Positions 1-8,800 are shown, counted from the first letter of the stretch. The stretch is 64,000 nucleotides of DNA from Solidesulfovibrio aerotolerans (GCF_009856865.1 NZ_WVUD01000001.1:248001-312000); one strand, 5' to 3'. Made by a program: numbers and translations. The notes: generated by a model from the sequence alone, not told the origin.

Positions 1-99
1 GCCTGGGCCTCGCGCCAGTTGACCATCTGCCTGCGCACGTATGCGGACCTGCCCGCGTATGCCAAAGACTTGATCGACCTGATCCAGTCCCGGCCGTAA
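1..99 (+). CDS. C-terminal end of an unidentified protein (cut by window edge)
   Basis: An open frame runs from base 1 to a TAA stop at 97-99 and gives about 32 C-terminal residues ending IDLIQSRP. The start lies outside the window. The fragment is too short to assign to a family. It is followed by about 270 bases without a gene before the CheC-type gene, so it is probably in a separate transcription unit. Confidence 0.5.
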   Translation, partial: AWASRQLTICLRTYADLPAYAKDLIDLIQSRP

Positions 100-368
100 G
101 CGTCCCCTCGGCACGGCCGCACATCTGCGGTCGCTGGCCTGTTCTGCCTTTTGTCGCCGACTCCCGGTGCGCCAGGAACGCCTCCGTTTTCCTGTCCAAA
201 GCTGTCAGCCCGGTCCTTTCCCGGCGCGCCTGGATGTGCCGGGCAGGAAATACAGGCAGGGAATCAAAGGAAAACGGTTCCCAGCAGACACGGATTTCTT
301 TACTTTGGGGCCATGAAGAGCGATTCCGCCTACGTCAAACACGCGGAAGCGCCCGGAGGTTGTCCCTA

Positions 369-974
369 GTGATCAGTCTTGAAGCCCGCATGGATTTACT
401 GTGCGAATGCGTCAATATCGGCCTTGGCCGGGCGGCCGAGGCGCTCAACCGCATGTGCGACAGCCATGTGCAGTTGGCCGCGCCGGAAATCCGGATCATG
501 AGCCGCCCCAGCCTCACCGCTGCCGCCAGCGGCCGTTGTCCGGCCGTGTGCGAAGGCGTGTTCTTGCCGTTTACCGGCCCGATGATGGGCATGACCGCCC
601 TGGCCTTTGCCTACGGCGATGCCAACCAGCTCGTCTCCGGCCTCACCGCCGCCATGGGCATCGAAGACGCCTCCGAAGCCATGCGCGCCGACACCTTGCG
701 CGAGGTCGGCAATGTCATCCTGGTCGGCGTGCTCGGGGCCATGGGCACCATGCTCGGCCTGCACGTCGTCTATCAGCCCCTGTCCACGGCCCAGAACCTC
801 GATCCGCTGCTGTCCGTGGCCGATTCCTGCCGCACGGTGAGCCTGTATGTGCGCGCCCATTTCAGGCTGGCGCGTTTCATGGTCACCGGCGATATTCTGG
901 TGGTGCTGGCCCAGGAGGGCTTTGATGCGCTGATGGCCGCCATTGACGCCAAAATTATGGAATCGGCAGGCTAG
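369..974 (+). CDS. cheC: CheC-family CheY-P phosphatase
   Basis: A 201-residue protein with both CheC active-site signatures intact. The first is D9-x3-E13-x2-N16, followed by P39 exactly 23 residues on; the second is D108-x3-E112-x2-N115. CheC proteins remove phosphate from CheY-P, often with CheD as partner. The GTG start is chosen because GGAGG at 355-359 sits nine bases upstream; an in-frame ATG 21 bases later is the alternative. It ends two bases before a radical SAM gene. A cheA-cheY-cheD cluster lies about 4 kb downstream, so this may be its phosphatase; that link is inferred. Confidence 0.82.
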   Translation: MISLEARMDLLCECVNIGLGRAAEALNRMCDSHVQLAAPEIRIMSRPSLTAAASGRCPAVCEGVFLPFTGPMMGMTALAFAYGDANQLVSGLTAAMGIEDASEAMRADTLREVGNVILVGVLGAMGTMLGLHVVYQPLSTAQNLDPLLSVADSCRTVSLYVRAHFRLARFMVTGDILVVLAQEGFDALMAAIDAKIMESAG

Positions 975-976
975 CC

Positions 977-2575
977 TTGGCTGCAATCGTTCTCTTATCC
1001 CCCACGCCGCCGGATTGTTCCGCCTTTGGGGTGCGCAGCCTGCAAGCCAGCCTCAAGGCCGCCGGCCACGACGTGCGCCTGATCCTTTTTCCGGGCAGCA
1101 TCGGCCTGTCCCAGGAAGACGGTTCCTTTGTCTACCGCTATCCCGAGGCTGTGGTGGAACAGACGCTGGCGCTGGCTGCCGGGGCGGATCTGATCGGCGT
1201 GTCGTTTTTCACCAACTACTTTGACCGGGCCGTGCAGTTGACGGCCGCCGTGCGCGAACGCCTCGGCATCCCGGTGGTCTGGGGTGGCGTCCACGCCACG
1301 GTGCGGCCGGTGGAAGCCCTGGAGCACGCCGATTTTGTCTGTCGCGGCGAAGGCGAGGCCGCCCTGGCCGCCCTGGCCGGGGCCATCGTCGCCGGTGCGC
1401 CGGTGGACGCCATCCCGGGCGTGTGGACCATGGGTGAGGACGGCCCCATCGACAACGGTCTGGCGCCCCTGGTGCCTGATCTGAACGCCTTGCCCTTTTT
1501 CGATTTTTCAGGTGTGAATCAGTACGCCCTGGCCCCGGAACTGGGCCGCATCGTGCCGCTGGACGCCGCCTTTCTGGCCCAGGCGTTGCCCAAACTGCCG
1601 TATTTTAACGGCAAGCTCCTGACGGCCTACCGCACCATGACCGACCGGGGCTGCCCCCACGCCTGTTCCTACTGCAACGTGCCCACCGTCAAGGCCCTTT
1701 TTCGCGGCAGCGGCGTGCCGTACTTTAGGCACCGCAGTGTCGAGCACGTCATGGCCGAATTGCGCGAGGTGACCGCCCGCTATCCGTTCATTGAAGCGGT
1801 GCAGCTTTTTGACGACACCTTTTTTTCCCGCCGCCTGGACTGGCTCAAAGACTTTGCCGTGGCCTATAAAAGAGACATTGGCCTGCCGCTGTACTGTCAG
1901 GCTTCGCCAACGACCCTGGCCGCCGACAAGCTCGACGTGCTGCTGGAGGCCGGGTTGTGTTATGTTGAAATGGGCATCCAGACCGGCAGCCCCAAAATGC
2001 GCGAAATTTTCGGCCGTCCCGAAGACGACGCCACCGTCCTGGCCGGAGCCAGGCTCCTGGCCGAGCGCCGGGGCAGACTGCTCACCCCGGATTACCACGT
2101 CATCATCGACGCGCCCTGGGAGGAACCCGAAGATCTGCTGGCCACCGTGCGCCTTTTGGCCCGCCTGCCCAAACCCTTTGGGCTGGCCATCGCCAGTCTG
2201 GTCTATTTCCCCGAAACCGAACTCTACCGCCGGGCCAAGGCCGAAGGGCGCATTGTCCATGAAGAAACCGAAATCTATCGCCGCCCATTCTACATCGCCC
2301 CCCGACGCAGTTACCCGGGGTTCCTGCTCTATCTGCTGACCTTCCAGCATATCCCCAAAAGCGTCTACGCCGCCTTGCTCTCCCCGGGGCTCGTGCGGTT
2401 TTTCTCGCACCACAATCCCGTGCCGCTCTACAAACTCGCCTACGCCCTGGGCGAAACCCTGCGGCTGGCCGCCAAGGGCTTCTCCGCCCTGCGCCACGGC
2501 AACCTGGGCCGCATCAGTGCCTTTGTGCGCCGCACCCTGCTTCACGACCCCACCGTCGCCGGTCGCAAGGGGTAA
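977..2575 (+). CDS. B12-binding radical SAM protein
   Basis: A 532-residue protein. The N-terminal 150 residues resemble a cobalamin-binding Rossmann fold (early LLSPTPPD strand, later WGGVHATV). The radical SAM core has the cluster motif C226-x3-C230-x2-C233. The start is a TTG two bases after the cheC stop; it is kept because the first beta strand of the domain begins at residue 3. It is clearly paralogous to the protein at 33983-35494: both carry an MT-x-RGCPH-x-C motif, a conserved MGxQTGSP segment and a similar C-terminal third. Substrate unknown. A copy of the GC-hairpin repeat follows the stop. Confidence 0.85.
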   Translation: MAAIVLLSPTPPDCSAFGVRSLQASLKAAGHDVRLILFPGSIGLSQEDGSFVYRYPEAVVEQTLALAAGADLIGVSFFTNYFDRAVQLTAAVRERLGIPVVWGGVHATVRPVEALEHADFVCRGEGEAALAALAGAIVAGAPVDAIPGVWTMGEDGPIDNGLAPLVPDLNALPFFDFSGVNQYALAPELGRIVPLDAAFLAQALPKLPYFNGKLLTAYRTMTDRGCPHACSYCNVPTVKALFRGSGVPYFRHRSVEHVMAELREVTARYPFIEAVQLFDDTFFSRRLDWLKDFAVAYKRDIGLPLYCQASPTTLAADKLDVLLEAGLCYVEMGIQTGSPKMREIFGRPEDDATVLAGARLLAERRGRLLTPDYHVIIDAPWEEPEDLLATVRLLARLPKPFGLAIASLVYFPETELYRRAKAEGRIVHEETEIYRRPFYIAPRRSYPGFLLYLLTFQHIPKSVYAALLSPGLVRFFSHHNPVPLYKLAYALGETLRLAAKGFSALRHGNLGRISAFVRRTLLHDPTVAGRKG

Positions 2576-2633
2576 CGAAGGGGGGAGGTCGGAGATGAGC
2601 GGAGGGGAATAGAGAGGAGAGGAGGCAGAAGAG
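2576..2633 (+). repeat. Purine-rich leader of GC-hairpin repeat R1
   Basis: The bases between the radical SAM stop and the repeat core are almost all A or G, with GGAGG-like blocks. The same kind of purine tract precedes most other copies of the repeat, so it is treated as part of the element rather than chance spacer. Confidence 0.6.
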
Positions 2634-2672
2634 GCCTCCGGCGGCCGGGGGGATGATCCCCCCGGACCCCCC
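2634..2672 (+). repeat. GC-hairpin repeat R1, stem class A
   Basis: Begins GCCTCCGGCGGCC, then a hairpin with six G paired to six C around ATGAT (2645-2665), then GGACCCCCC. It lies just after the radical SAM gene in the same orientation. It could act as a strong hairpin at the 3' end of the transcript. Confidence 0.85.
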
Positions 2673-2727
2673 GAATGGAACAAATGAATAAGGGGTTGTG
2701 TAGGCCGCCGCTCAACCTTTGTCTTGT

Positions 2728-2770
2728 TGGTGGGATTCCACAGGGGCATTTTTTTGGCCGCCGCAGGGCC
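2728..2770 (-). repeat. Degenerate inverted partner of R1
   Basis: Reads TGGGATTCCA, then CAGGGGCATT and GGCCGCCGCAGGG on the plus strand. This matches the inverted class B copies at 54678 and 54808, but the stem is broken by a T run. With R1 it forms a 137-base inverted pair. Confidence 0.5.
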
Positions 2771-2775
2771 CAGGC

Positions 2776-4935
2776 TCAGGGTCTGGCGTTGTTGCGGATA
2801 AAGCGCAGGCAGTCTTCCCCGGACACCGGCCGGCTGAACAGATAGCCCTGAAAGGTGGCGCAGCCCAGACTCAGAAAACGGGCCAACTGGCCGGCTTCTT
2901 CCACGCCTTCCACCACCGTCATAAAGCCCATGGTCTGGCTGAGGGCGACGATGGTGCGCACGATATGATCGTTTACACCCCGCCGGCCGCCCTGGGTCAG
3001 GGAACGGTCGATCTTGACCGTATCCACTGGAAACTCGCGCAGATAGCGCAGCGACGTGTGCCCCATGCCGAAATCGTCGATGGCCACGCGCACGCCGATG
3101 CGGCGCAACTGGCCCAGGCTGGCCAGGGTGGCGGCGTCGGGTTCGAGCAGGGTCGCTTCGGTGATCTCCACCTCCAGCAGCTTCGAGGCCAGACCGGCCT
3201 CGGTCAGAATCGCTTCCACCCGACGGTCGAAATGGGGATCGAGAATCTGGCGCGGCGTGACGTTGACCGACATAACGAGGTCGTTGCCCACCTGCTCTTT
3301 CCAGGCGGCCCGTTGGGTACAGGCCTCGACAAGAATGAAATGGCCCAACCGGGCGATCTGGGCGGTGTCTTCGGCCAGGGCAATGACCAGGGGCGGCGGG
3401 ATGAAGCCGAAGACCGGATGATTCCAGCGCAAAAGCGCCTCGACGCCGTGCACCTGATCGTGGATGGCGTTGATCTGGGGCTGGTAGACGAGATAGAGTT
3501 GGTCGTCCCGGCTCAGGGCGCGTTCCAGATCGTTGGCCAGGATTTTGGCAATGCGCCCCTCTTCGCCGGGCCGGTCCAGGCAACGCCGGCCGTAAGGGCC
3601 TGGACTGCCGCTGGTCACGGTGCGCAGCAGGGCGTCCAGAACCCGTTTGCCTTGCTGCGAGCGCAATTGGTCGGAGAGTTTGACAAACGGAAAATAGACG
3701 GCAGCACCAAGCGCCAGATTGACCAGCTGCATGGCCGGGCCGGCCAGGGAGCCGGTGGCGAGGGCGCCGCTGAGCAGGGCCGGGCTGGTCCAGCCGGGCG
3801 CGGCAATGGTCCGGGGCACGAAATCGCAAGCCGTGGCCAGATAGGCCGTCACGGTCTGCACCAGCGGTGTGAGCACAAACGGGAGTGCATACACGGGGTT
3901 GAGCACTAGCGGGATGCCGAGCAGCAGCGGCTCGTTGACGTTGCACAGGGCCGGCAGCAGGGCGAAGAGGCAGAGTTTGCGGTTGCCGTTGTCCCGGCTG
4001 CCCAGGAGCACGGCCAGAATCAGGCACAAGGTCGAGCCTGAGCCGCCCATGCGGGCAAAGGCGTCGAAAAAGGCCTTGGTGCAGATGTGGGGCGGGGCAT
4101 ACCCCAGGGCGCAGGCCACGGCATTGGCCGCCCCGGCCGGGACGAGAATGTGTTCCTCGATCGAAAAAAGCATGTTGGGGCCGTGCAGCCCGAAAAACCA
4201 AAACACCTGGGACAGGCCGGCATAGGCCAGGCCAAAGCCCAGGCTGTCGCCGCTGCCGCGAAAGGGAATGGCAAGCAACTGGTGCAGGGCGGCATGCAGA
4301 TCGGCCGCGACAGCGGCGGTAAAACCCAGGCGGATCAGGGCAAACGCCAGGATGGTCAGCACCCCGGCCGGCATCGCCGTCAGCACGTCGCGCATCACCG
4401 GATCGTGGCCCACTGCCCCAAATGGCAGTTGCAGGCGGCGGATGCGGCACAGGCGTAAATACAGCGAGGTGGCGCTGACCCCGACGAGCAGCGCCGGCAG
4501 CATCCCCTGGTCCAAAGAAAAAAAGTGCTGCCAGGACACGGTTTCCGACGGGGCGCAGACCACAAAATAGCTGGCCAGCACGATTACCGTGGCCATGGTC
4601 GGGCTGACCATCCGGTCGGCGTTGCGCTGGTTGTCCAGGGAGGTCATGACGCCGCTAAAGGCGCACAGTACCGCCAGCGAGGCAATGCCAAACGTGCCGG
4701 CGACCAGATCGTCGCAAAAAAGCCGCCAATGAGGGCCAAAGGCTGCATCCAGCGCGTCATGCAGCGCCAGCAAGGGAAAATCTTTCACCAGCAAGGCCAT
4801 GGCCCCGATCATGATCAGCGGCAGGGTCAAGGCCAGTCCACGCTGCACCGAAAGAAAAAAAGGACGGCTGGCGAGGCGGTCTGCAAGCTCATAAAGATGC
4901 AGCTTCAGGACGGCGTTGGGAGGCATATGGAACAT
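2776..4935 (-). CDS. PTS EIIC-like membrane domain fused to EAL c-di-GMP phosphodiesterase
   Basis: About 719 residues. The first 420 resemble a lactose/cellobiose-type PTS EIIC permease: several membrane segments, a FGLHGPN motif and an NVNEPLLLGIPLVLNP block like the family's conserved substrate-binding loop. Residues about 470-719 form an EAL domain with E499-A-L, IDDFGMG and EGVE, so c-di-GMP hydrolysis is plausible. No EIIA or EIIB domain is present. The chosen ATG has AAGG a few bases upstream; a TTG 84 bases further up is the alternative. It is divergent from cheA across a 298-base gap. It may sense a sugar and alter c-di-GMP rather than transport it (inference). Confidence 0.85.
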   Translation of the reverse strand: MFHMPPNAVLKLHLYELADRLASRPFFLSVQRGLALTLPLIMIGAMALLVKDFPLLALHDALDAAFGPHWRLFCDDLVAGTFGIASLAVLCAFSGVMTSLDNQRNADRMVSPTMATVIVLASYFVVCAPSETVSWQHFFSLDQGMLPALLVGVSATSLYLRLCRIRRLQLPFGAVGHDPVMRDVLTAMPAGVLTILAFALIRLGFTAAVAADLHAALHQLLAIPFRGSGDSLGFGLAYAGLSQVFWFFGLHGPNMLFSIEEHILVPAGAANAVACALGYAPPHICTKAFFDAFARMGGSGSTLCLILAVLLGSRDNGNRKLCLFALLPALCNVNEPLLLGIPLVLNPVYALPFVLTPLVQTVTAYLATACDFVPRTIAAPGWTSPALLSGALATGSLAGPAMQLVNLALGAAVYFPFVKLSDQLRSQQGKRVLDALLRTVTSGSPGPYGRRCLDRPGEEGRIAKILANDLERALSRDDQLYLVYQPQINAIHDQVHGVEALLRWNHPVFGFIPPPLVIALAEDTAQIARLGHFILVEACTQRAAWKEQVGNDLVMSVNVTPRQILDPHFDRRVEAILTEAGLASKLLEVEITEATLLEPDAATLASLGQLRRIGVRVAIDDFGMGHTSLRYLREFPVDTVKIDRSLTQGGRRGVNDHIVRTIVALSQTMGFMTVVEGVEEAGQLARFLSLGCATFQGYLFSRPVSGEDCLRFIRNNARP

Positions 4936-5233
4936 CAAAGGCCTTGCGTCAAAGTATTGCAGCCTGTCGGCCTGATTACAGCGGCCGCAATACGACAGTC
5001 TCCGAGATATGCGTTCCAAACGTCCCGATAAACAGCCAATATTGCCTTTCCCGCAGCGCAGTAGCGTGTCCTACTGCGCAACCGCATAGAACATTTCTTG
5101 TTCCAGAGCAATGGCCCGGTGGCCTGAAATACGGCCCCATGCTTCCCCTTGTGCTGCCCACGCCTGCGCTTTGTGCCTTGCTTCCAGGGCGGTTGCGTCG
5201 TATGGGAAGGCCTAAGGAACCAGACAACACCTT
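4936..5233. other. Divergent intergenic region between the EIIC-EAL gene and cheA
   Basis: 298 bases that must hold the promoters of both divergent genes. No convincing -35/-10 pair, operator palindrome or hairpin repeat could be picked out by eye. Confidence 0.4.
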
Positions 5234-6949
5234 ATGGCCGACGACGACACCCTTTTTGAACTTTTCGCCGAAAGCTGCCTGGATCAGCTGCGCGGCATCG
5301 AATCGGCCATTCTCGACCTTGAATCCGCCCGCCCGGACGAACTCGGTCCCAAGGTCGCCTCCATTTTTCGCGCTGCCCATACCATCAAGGGCGACGCCGG
5401 TGCCATCGGAGCAACCAGACTCGCCTCCCTGGCCCACAGTGTCGAATCCGCCCTGGACGCCGTGCGCCAGGGCCGCCTCGGCGTGGCCCCGGCCATGATC
5501 GGCGAACTGCTGGGCGTGTTCGATGTCATAAAAGCCATGGCTGAGGATGTCAGAAACGACGCCCAGCGCGACATCAGCCCCCACATCGCCCGCATTGAGG
5601 CCTTGCTCGCCCCGTCGGTTTCGTCAGCTTCATCAGACGCCTCGTCCCGGACCAGCCCGCCAGACGACGCCCCCCCGGACAGCCTCGCCGCACCCGAAGA
5701 CAGCGACGATCCCTTGGCCCCCAAAAAAAACAGCCCCGGTGACGACGACCGCATCCGCAAACTGGCCATCCCGGCCCGGGAACTCGATATCCTGGTGGAT
5801 AGGGTGGGCGAACTGGGCATCGCCCAGGCGCGGCTGGCCGGGCTGGCCCTGCGCCGCAACGACGCGGAACTGCGCAACGTGGCTGAGGAGGTCGAACGCC
5901 TGTCCGCCCTGCTGCGCGATCAGGTGCTCGGGCTTCGCATGCTGCCCATCAAGGTGAGCTTTCCCAAATACCGACGGCTGGTGCGCGACGCCTGCCATAG
6001 CCTTGGCAAAGACGCCGAACTGGTCATGGCCGGGGAAAACACCGAACTCGACAAGGCCGTCATCGAACAGCTCAACACGCCCTGCATCCATCTTTTGCGA
6101 AACGCGGTGGATCACGGCATCGAACCGCCTGACGTGCGCGAACACCTGGGCAAGCCCCGCCGGGGGACCATCACCCTGTCCGCCCGACAGGAAGGTTCCG
6201 ATGTGGTCATTGCCGTGGCTGACGACGGGGGCGGCATCGACGCCGCCAAGCTCTGGCAAAAAGCCCTGGCCGAGGGCCGCGTCACCGCCGATGCGCCCTT
6301 TGATCCGGCCGCCGCCCTGGACCTTATTTTTCTGCCGGGCCTGTCCACGGCCGAAACCGTGGGCGCGGTGTCGGGCCGGGGCGTGGGCATGGACGCCGTG
6401 CGCGAAGGCATTAGCGCCCTTCGCGGCCGCATCGAGGTGCAAAGCGCCCCAGGCGTCGGCTCCACCTTCACCCTGCGCCTGCCCGTGTCCCTGGCCATCA
6501 TCGACTGCCTGGAAGTGCACTGCGCCGGCGAAGCTTATTACCTACACCTCGACTACGTGGAAGAATGCCTGGAGCTGCCGCCGGCCGTTGTCCTTACAAA
6601 CGGCCGGGGCGTCATGGAACACCGCAACGTGGCCATGCCGCTGCTTTCCCTGCGCCACTTTTTCGAGCTTGAAACAGACGAGGCAGCCTGTCCCCATGTG
6701 GTCACCGTGCGCCGCGAAAACGGCCGGGCCGGTATCGTGGTCGATGCCGTCATCGGCCGCAAACAAGCCGTGCTCAAACACCTCGGCCGGGCCCTTGGCA
6801 AAGTGGACGGCGTGCTCGGCGGCACCGTCACCGAAGCCGGCGACATGGCGCTGGTCCTTGATGTACCGGGATTGCTCCAGTGCGCCCTCCTAACGGCCCA
6901 GGCCAAAAAAACGTCGGAGAAGTACCATGCCCCGCGCGCTCATCGTTGA
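5234..6949 (+). CDS. cheA: Chemotaxis histidine kinase CheA
   Basis: 571 residues. An N-terminal Hpt domain has the phosphorylated histidine in HTIKGDAG (H49). A Ser/Pro/Asp-rich linker (about 135-170) stands where the CheY-binding P2 domain usually lies. Dimerisation and ATPase domains follow, with the N box HLLRNAVDHGIEP, a G1 box ADDGGGID and a G2 box SGRGVGMDAV. A C-terminal CheW-like domain ends the protein. It is shorter than most CheA proteins because P2 seems to be missing. The last 23 bases overlap cheY. The kinase would phosphorylate the downstream receiver and receive signals from MCPs. Confidence 0.92.
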   Translation: MADDDTLFELFAESCLDQLRGIESAILDLESARPDELGPKVASIFRAAHTIKGDAGAIGATRLASLAHSVESALDAVRQGRLGVAPAMIGELLGVFDVIKAMAEDVRNDAQRDISPHIARIEALLAPSVSSASSDASSRTSPPDDAPPDSLAAPEDSDDPLAPKKNSPGDDDRIRKLAIPARELDILVDRVGELGIAQARLAGLALRRNDAELRNVAEEVERLSALLRDQVLGLRMLPIKVSFPKYRRLVRDACHSLGKDAELVMAGENTELDKAVIEQLNTPCIHLLRNAVDHGIEPPDVREHLGKPRRGTITLSARQEGSDVVIAVADDGGGIDAAKLWQKALAEGRVTADAPFDPAAALDLIFLPGLSTAETVGAVSGRGVGMDAVREGISALRGRIEVQSAPGVGSTFTLRLPVSLAIIDCLEVHCAGEAYYLHLDYVEECLELPPAVVLTNGRGVMEHRNVAMPLLSLRHFFELETDEAACPHVVTVRRENGRAGIVVDAVIGRKQAVLKHLGRALGKVDGVLGGTVTEAGDMALVLDVPGLLQCALLTAQAKKTSEKYHAPRAHR

Positions 6950-7388
6950 CGACAGCCGCTACCAGCGGCACCTGATCCTGCAAGCGCTCGCCGATCTTTT
7001 CGAAACCGAAGAAGCCGAAGACGGACAGCAAGCCATCGACCTGTTCACTGCCGCCCGCGACGCCGGACGCCCCTTTGATCTGGTGGTCATGGACATCCTC
7101 ATGCCGGTTCTCGACGGCCACGAGGCCCTGGCCGGCATCCGCCGCCTGGAAAGCCAAGCCGGTGTGGCCGAAGACGGCCGCACCCTGGCCATCATGCTCT
7201 CCAGCCTCGACGACCCGGCCAATATGCTGCGCGCCCAGTTCGATTCCGGTGCCCAGGCCTATGTGACCAAACCCTTCCAGGTCCAGACCCTGCTCGAAAC
7301 CCTGGCCACCCTAGGCCTCACCCATAACGCCCTGGGCGACTCCCTGGACGACGAGCTGGAGAGCAACGCCCCATGCAAGGCCTTCTAG
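6927..7388 (+). CDS. cheY: CheY-like single-domain response regulator
   Basis: A 153-residue receiver with the acidic pair D8/D9, phospho-acceptor D56 in VVMDILMP, a Ser at the usual Thr/Ser switch position (MLSSLDD) and the conserved Lys in YVTKPF. There is no output domain. It overlaps the end of cheA by 23 bases and the start of cheD by 16, so the three are translationally coupled. The C-terminal 25 residues extend past the receiver fold and are acidic. It is the likely phosphate target of the upstream CheA and of the CheC/CheD pair. Confidence 0.9.
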   Translation: MPRALIVDDSRYQRHLILQALADLFETEEAEDGQQAIDLFTAARDAGRPFDLVVMDILMPVLDGHEALAGIRRLESQAGVAEDGRTLAIMLSSLDDPANMLRAQFDSGAQAYVTKPFQVQTLLETLATLGLTHNALGDSLDDELESNAPCKAF

Positions 7389-7876
7389 ATCGCTTTCCAA
7401 ATCACAAAATCGCTTTTTTAAATGTGGCCCAGGGCATCCTGGTGGACAAACCCACCGTGGCCCATACGGTGCTCGGTTCCTGCGTATCCGTCACCTTTTT
7501 CGCCCCCCGGGCCGGTTTGGGGGCCATTTTCCACGCCCTGCTCCCCAAGGCGTCGGAATACCGCCTGCACGCCCCGGATCAAACGCCGTATAAATTTGTC
7601 GATACCGCTATCGAACTCCTCGTGGCCCGGTTCGTGCGGCGCGGAGTGCCCCTGCACGACATCGAATGCAAAGTGTTCGGCGGTGCCAGCGCGCTATTTG
7701 CCGAAGAAATGTCGGTGGGCCGTAAAAATGTCGAAATCGCTTTCGCCACCCTGTCCGATCTGGGGCTGCGCGTGGCCGCCTCCAACGTCGGCGGCGACGC
7801 CGGCCGCAAAATCGTCTTCTCCACCTCCACCGGCGAAATATTTGTGCGGATGTTAAAGAATAGCCGGAAAAAATAG
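7373..7876 (+). CDS. cheD: Chemoreceptor glutamine deamidase CheD
   Basis: 167 residues with the CheD core: C37 in LGSCVSV, H54 in AIFHALLP, a nearby Thr (T32), the FGGA segment and a closing GRKIVFSTSTGEIF strand. The family deamidates glutamines on MCPs and binds CheC. It overlaps cheY by 16 bases and closes the cheA-cheY-cheD operon. No cheW, cheB or cheR is adjacent, so the module is partial or shared with genes elsewhere. An inverted pair of hairpin repeats follows. Confidence 0.93.
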   Translation: MQGLLDRFPNHKIAFLNVAQGILVDKPTVAHTVLGSCVSVTFFAPRAGLGAIFHALLPKASEYRLHAPDQTPYKFVDTAIELLVARFVRRGVPLHDIECKVFGGASALFAEEMSVGRKNVEIAFATLSDLGLRVAASNVGGDAGRKIVFSTSTGEIFVRMLKNSRKK

Positions 7877-7899
7877 GAGAGAGGAAAAGGCAAAAGAGT

Positions 7900-7938
7900 G
7901 CCTCCGGCGGCCGGGGGGATGATCCCCCCGGACCCCCC
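7900..7938 (+). repeat. GC-hairpin repeat R2, stem class A
   Basis: Starts GCCTCCGGCGGCC, then a GGGGGG/CCCCCC stem around ATGAT, then GGACCCCCC. Preceded by an A/G-rich tract directly after the cheD stop. Confidence 0.85.
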
Positions 7939-8035
7939 GAATAAAAGTAGTTATTAAAGGGGGGCGGCGGGGTTCAGTTGAAAGTGCTTTTTTTTATTAT
8001 ACTTTTTCCGCCGAGGGGGCTGAGGATTATCCCCC

Positions 8036-8067
8036 GGCCGCCGCAGCAACAGTGGTTCCCGTCAAGC
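8036..8067 (+). repeat. Conserved sub-element GGCCGCCG-CAGCAAC
   Basis: Reads GGCCGCCGCAGCAACAG then TGGTTCCCGTCAAG. Closely related sequences occur at 19900-19930, inverted at 22943-22972, and in diverged form at about 54637 and 54768. It always sits within or beside the hairpin repeat islands. Confidence 0.65.
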
Positions 8068-8147
8068 GCCTCTGCCGGCCGCCCCGGTCTATAGCCGACC
8101 ACAGTACCAGCCAGCCCCGCACCCCCCTGAAATACTTCTCCTATCAA

Positions 8148-8187
8148 GGGGGTCCGGGGGGGATGATCCCCCCCGGCCGCCGGAGGC
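8148..8187 (-). repeat. GC-hairpin repeat R2', inverted copy, stem class A
   Basis: The plus strand reads GGGGGTCCGG, a G/C hairpin around ATGAT, then GGCCGCCGGAGGC: the exact inverse layout of R2, 210 bases upstream. It is followed by a pyrimidine-rich tract, the inverse of the purine leader. Confidence 0.85.
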
Positions 8188-8279
8188 TCTTTTTTCTTAA
8201 AATTTGCCCGTTTTTTGCATATCTTCCCCGGTCGGGTCGGTGCGCCAAGATGCCGCCGCCCGCCCTAAGGAGTAGAAGC

Positions 8280-8786
8280 ATGCAGCCCCCGACTCTGCAA
8301 AACGTCCGTGTCCTGGCCGCCGTGGCCGCCCTGACCCTGCTCATTCTGGCCGGCGTCGTCTGGCTTGGCGTCGTCGTCGAACGCAGCCGCACCGAACTGG
8401 CCGAGATGGAACGGTCCCTGGCCGCTCTCAGCCTGACCGTCGCCAGCCCGGCCGAGACGGCCCTCCAGGACACCCTGGCCAAACTGAGCGCCGACGTCGC
8501 CGCCCTGGCCGCCAAAATCGATGCCCTGGCCGCCGATCAGACCAAAAATGTCGGCCGCCAGTCCGCGGAACTCAAAGCCCTGGCCGCGCGCATCGAGGCT
8601 GCCCTGGCCGCTGCCGCCGCCAAATCCGCCCAACAGGCCAAAACCGCCCAGGAAACCAAAGCCCCAACTGCCAAGCAAACCCGCGCCACCGGCAAAGCCG
8701 CCCACCCCTCTCCCGGCCCCGAAGCCGGCAATCCGCCCCAGCCGCCTTACTACGGTCCCGGCTACCCGGCCTGGCCGGTGTACTAG
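8280..8786 (+). CDS. Small membrane-anchored Ala-rich coiled-coil protein
   Basis: 168 residues. The ATG is preceded by AAGGAG at 8267-8272 with seven-base spacing. One hydrophobic segment near residues 10-33 is a likely membrane anchor. It is followed by heptad-like Ala/Leu-rich helix (about 35-120), then an Ala/Lys/Pro-rich linker and a Pro/Tyr-rich tail ending PAWPVY. Not recognised as a named family; it resembles small envelope proteins with an N-terminal anchor and a coiled coil. Flanked upstream by a repeat island and downstream by a heptamer array. Confidence 0.7.
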   Translation: MQPPTLQNVRVLAAVAALTLLILAGVVWLGVVVERSRTELAEMERSLAALSLTVASPAETALQDTLAKLSADVAALAAKIDALAADQTKNVGRQSAELKALAARIEAALAAAAAKSAQQAKTAQETKAPTAKQTRATGKAAHPSPGPEAGNPPQPPYYGPGYPAWPVY

Positions 8787-8800
8787 GTCTGGCGCGGGTG

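Larger units (their letters stand above)
7877..8279. other. 403-base intergenic repeat island after cheD
   Basis: Holds repeat R2 (7900-7938), a degenerate inverted copy (about 8010-8048) that runs into the GCAGCAACAGTGGTTCC sub-element, and inverted copy R2' (8148-8187). A T/A-rich stretch lies near 7988-8010. No gene is supported. The ribosome binding site of the next gene, AAGGAG at 8267-8272, lies at its end. Confidence 0.7.

Noticed and set aside
1508-4450. 980-residue open frame on the minus strand across the radical SAM gene, repeat R1 and the EAL gene
   Set aside because: It is antisense to one clear gene, out of frame with another and reads through a repeat; composition is Arg/Pro/Gly-rich with no domain. 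Long frames like this are expected in GC-rich DNA.
8052-8279. N-terminal extension of the small coiled-coil protein into the repeat island
   Set aside because: It is translated repeat sequence; AAGGAG before the ATG at 8280 decides the start.
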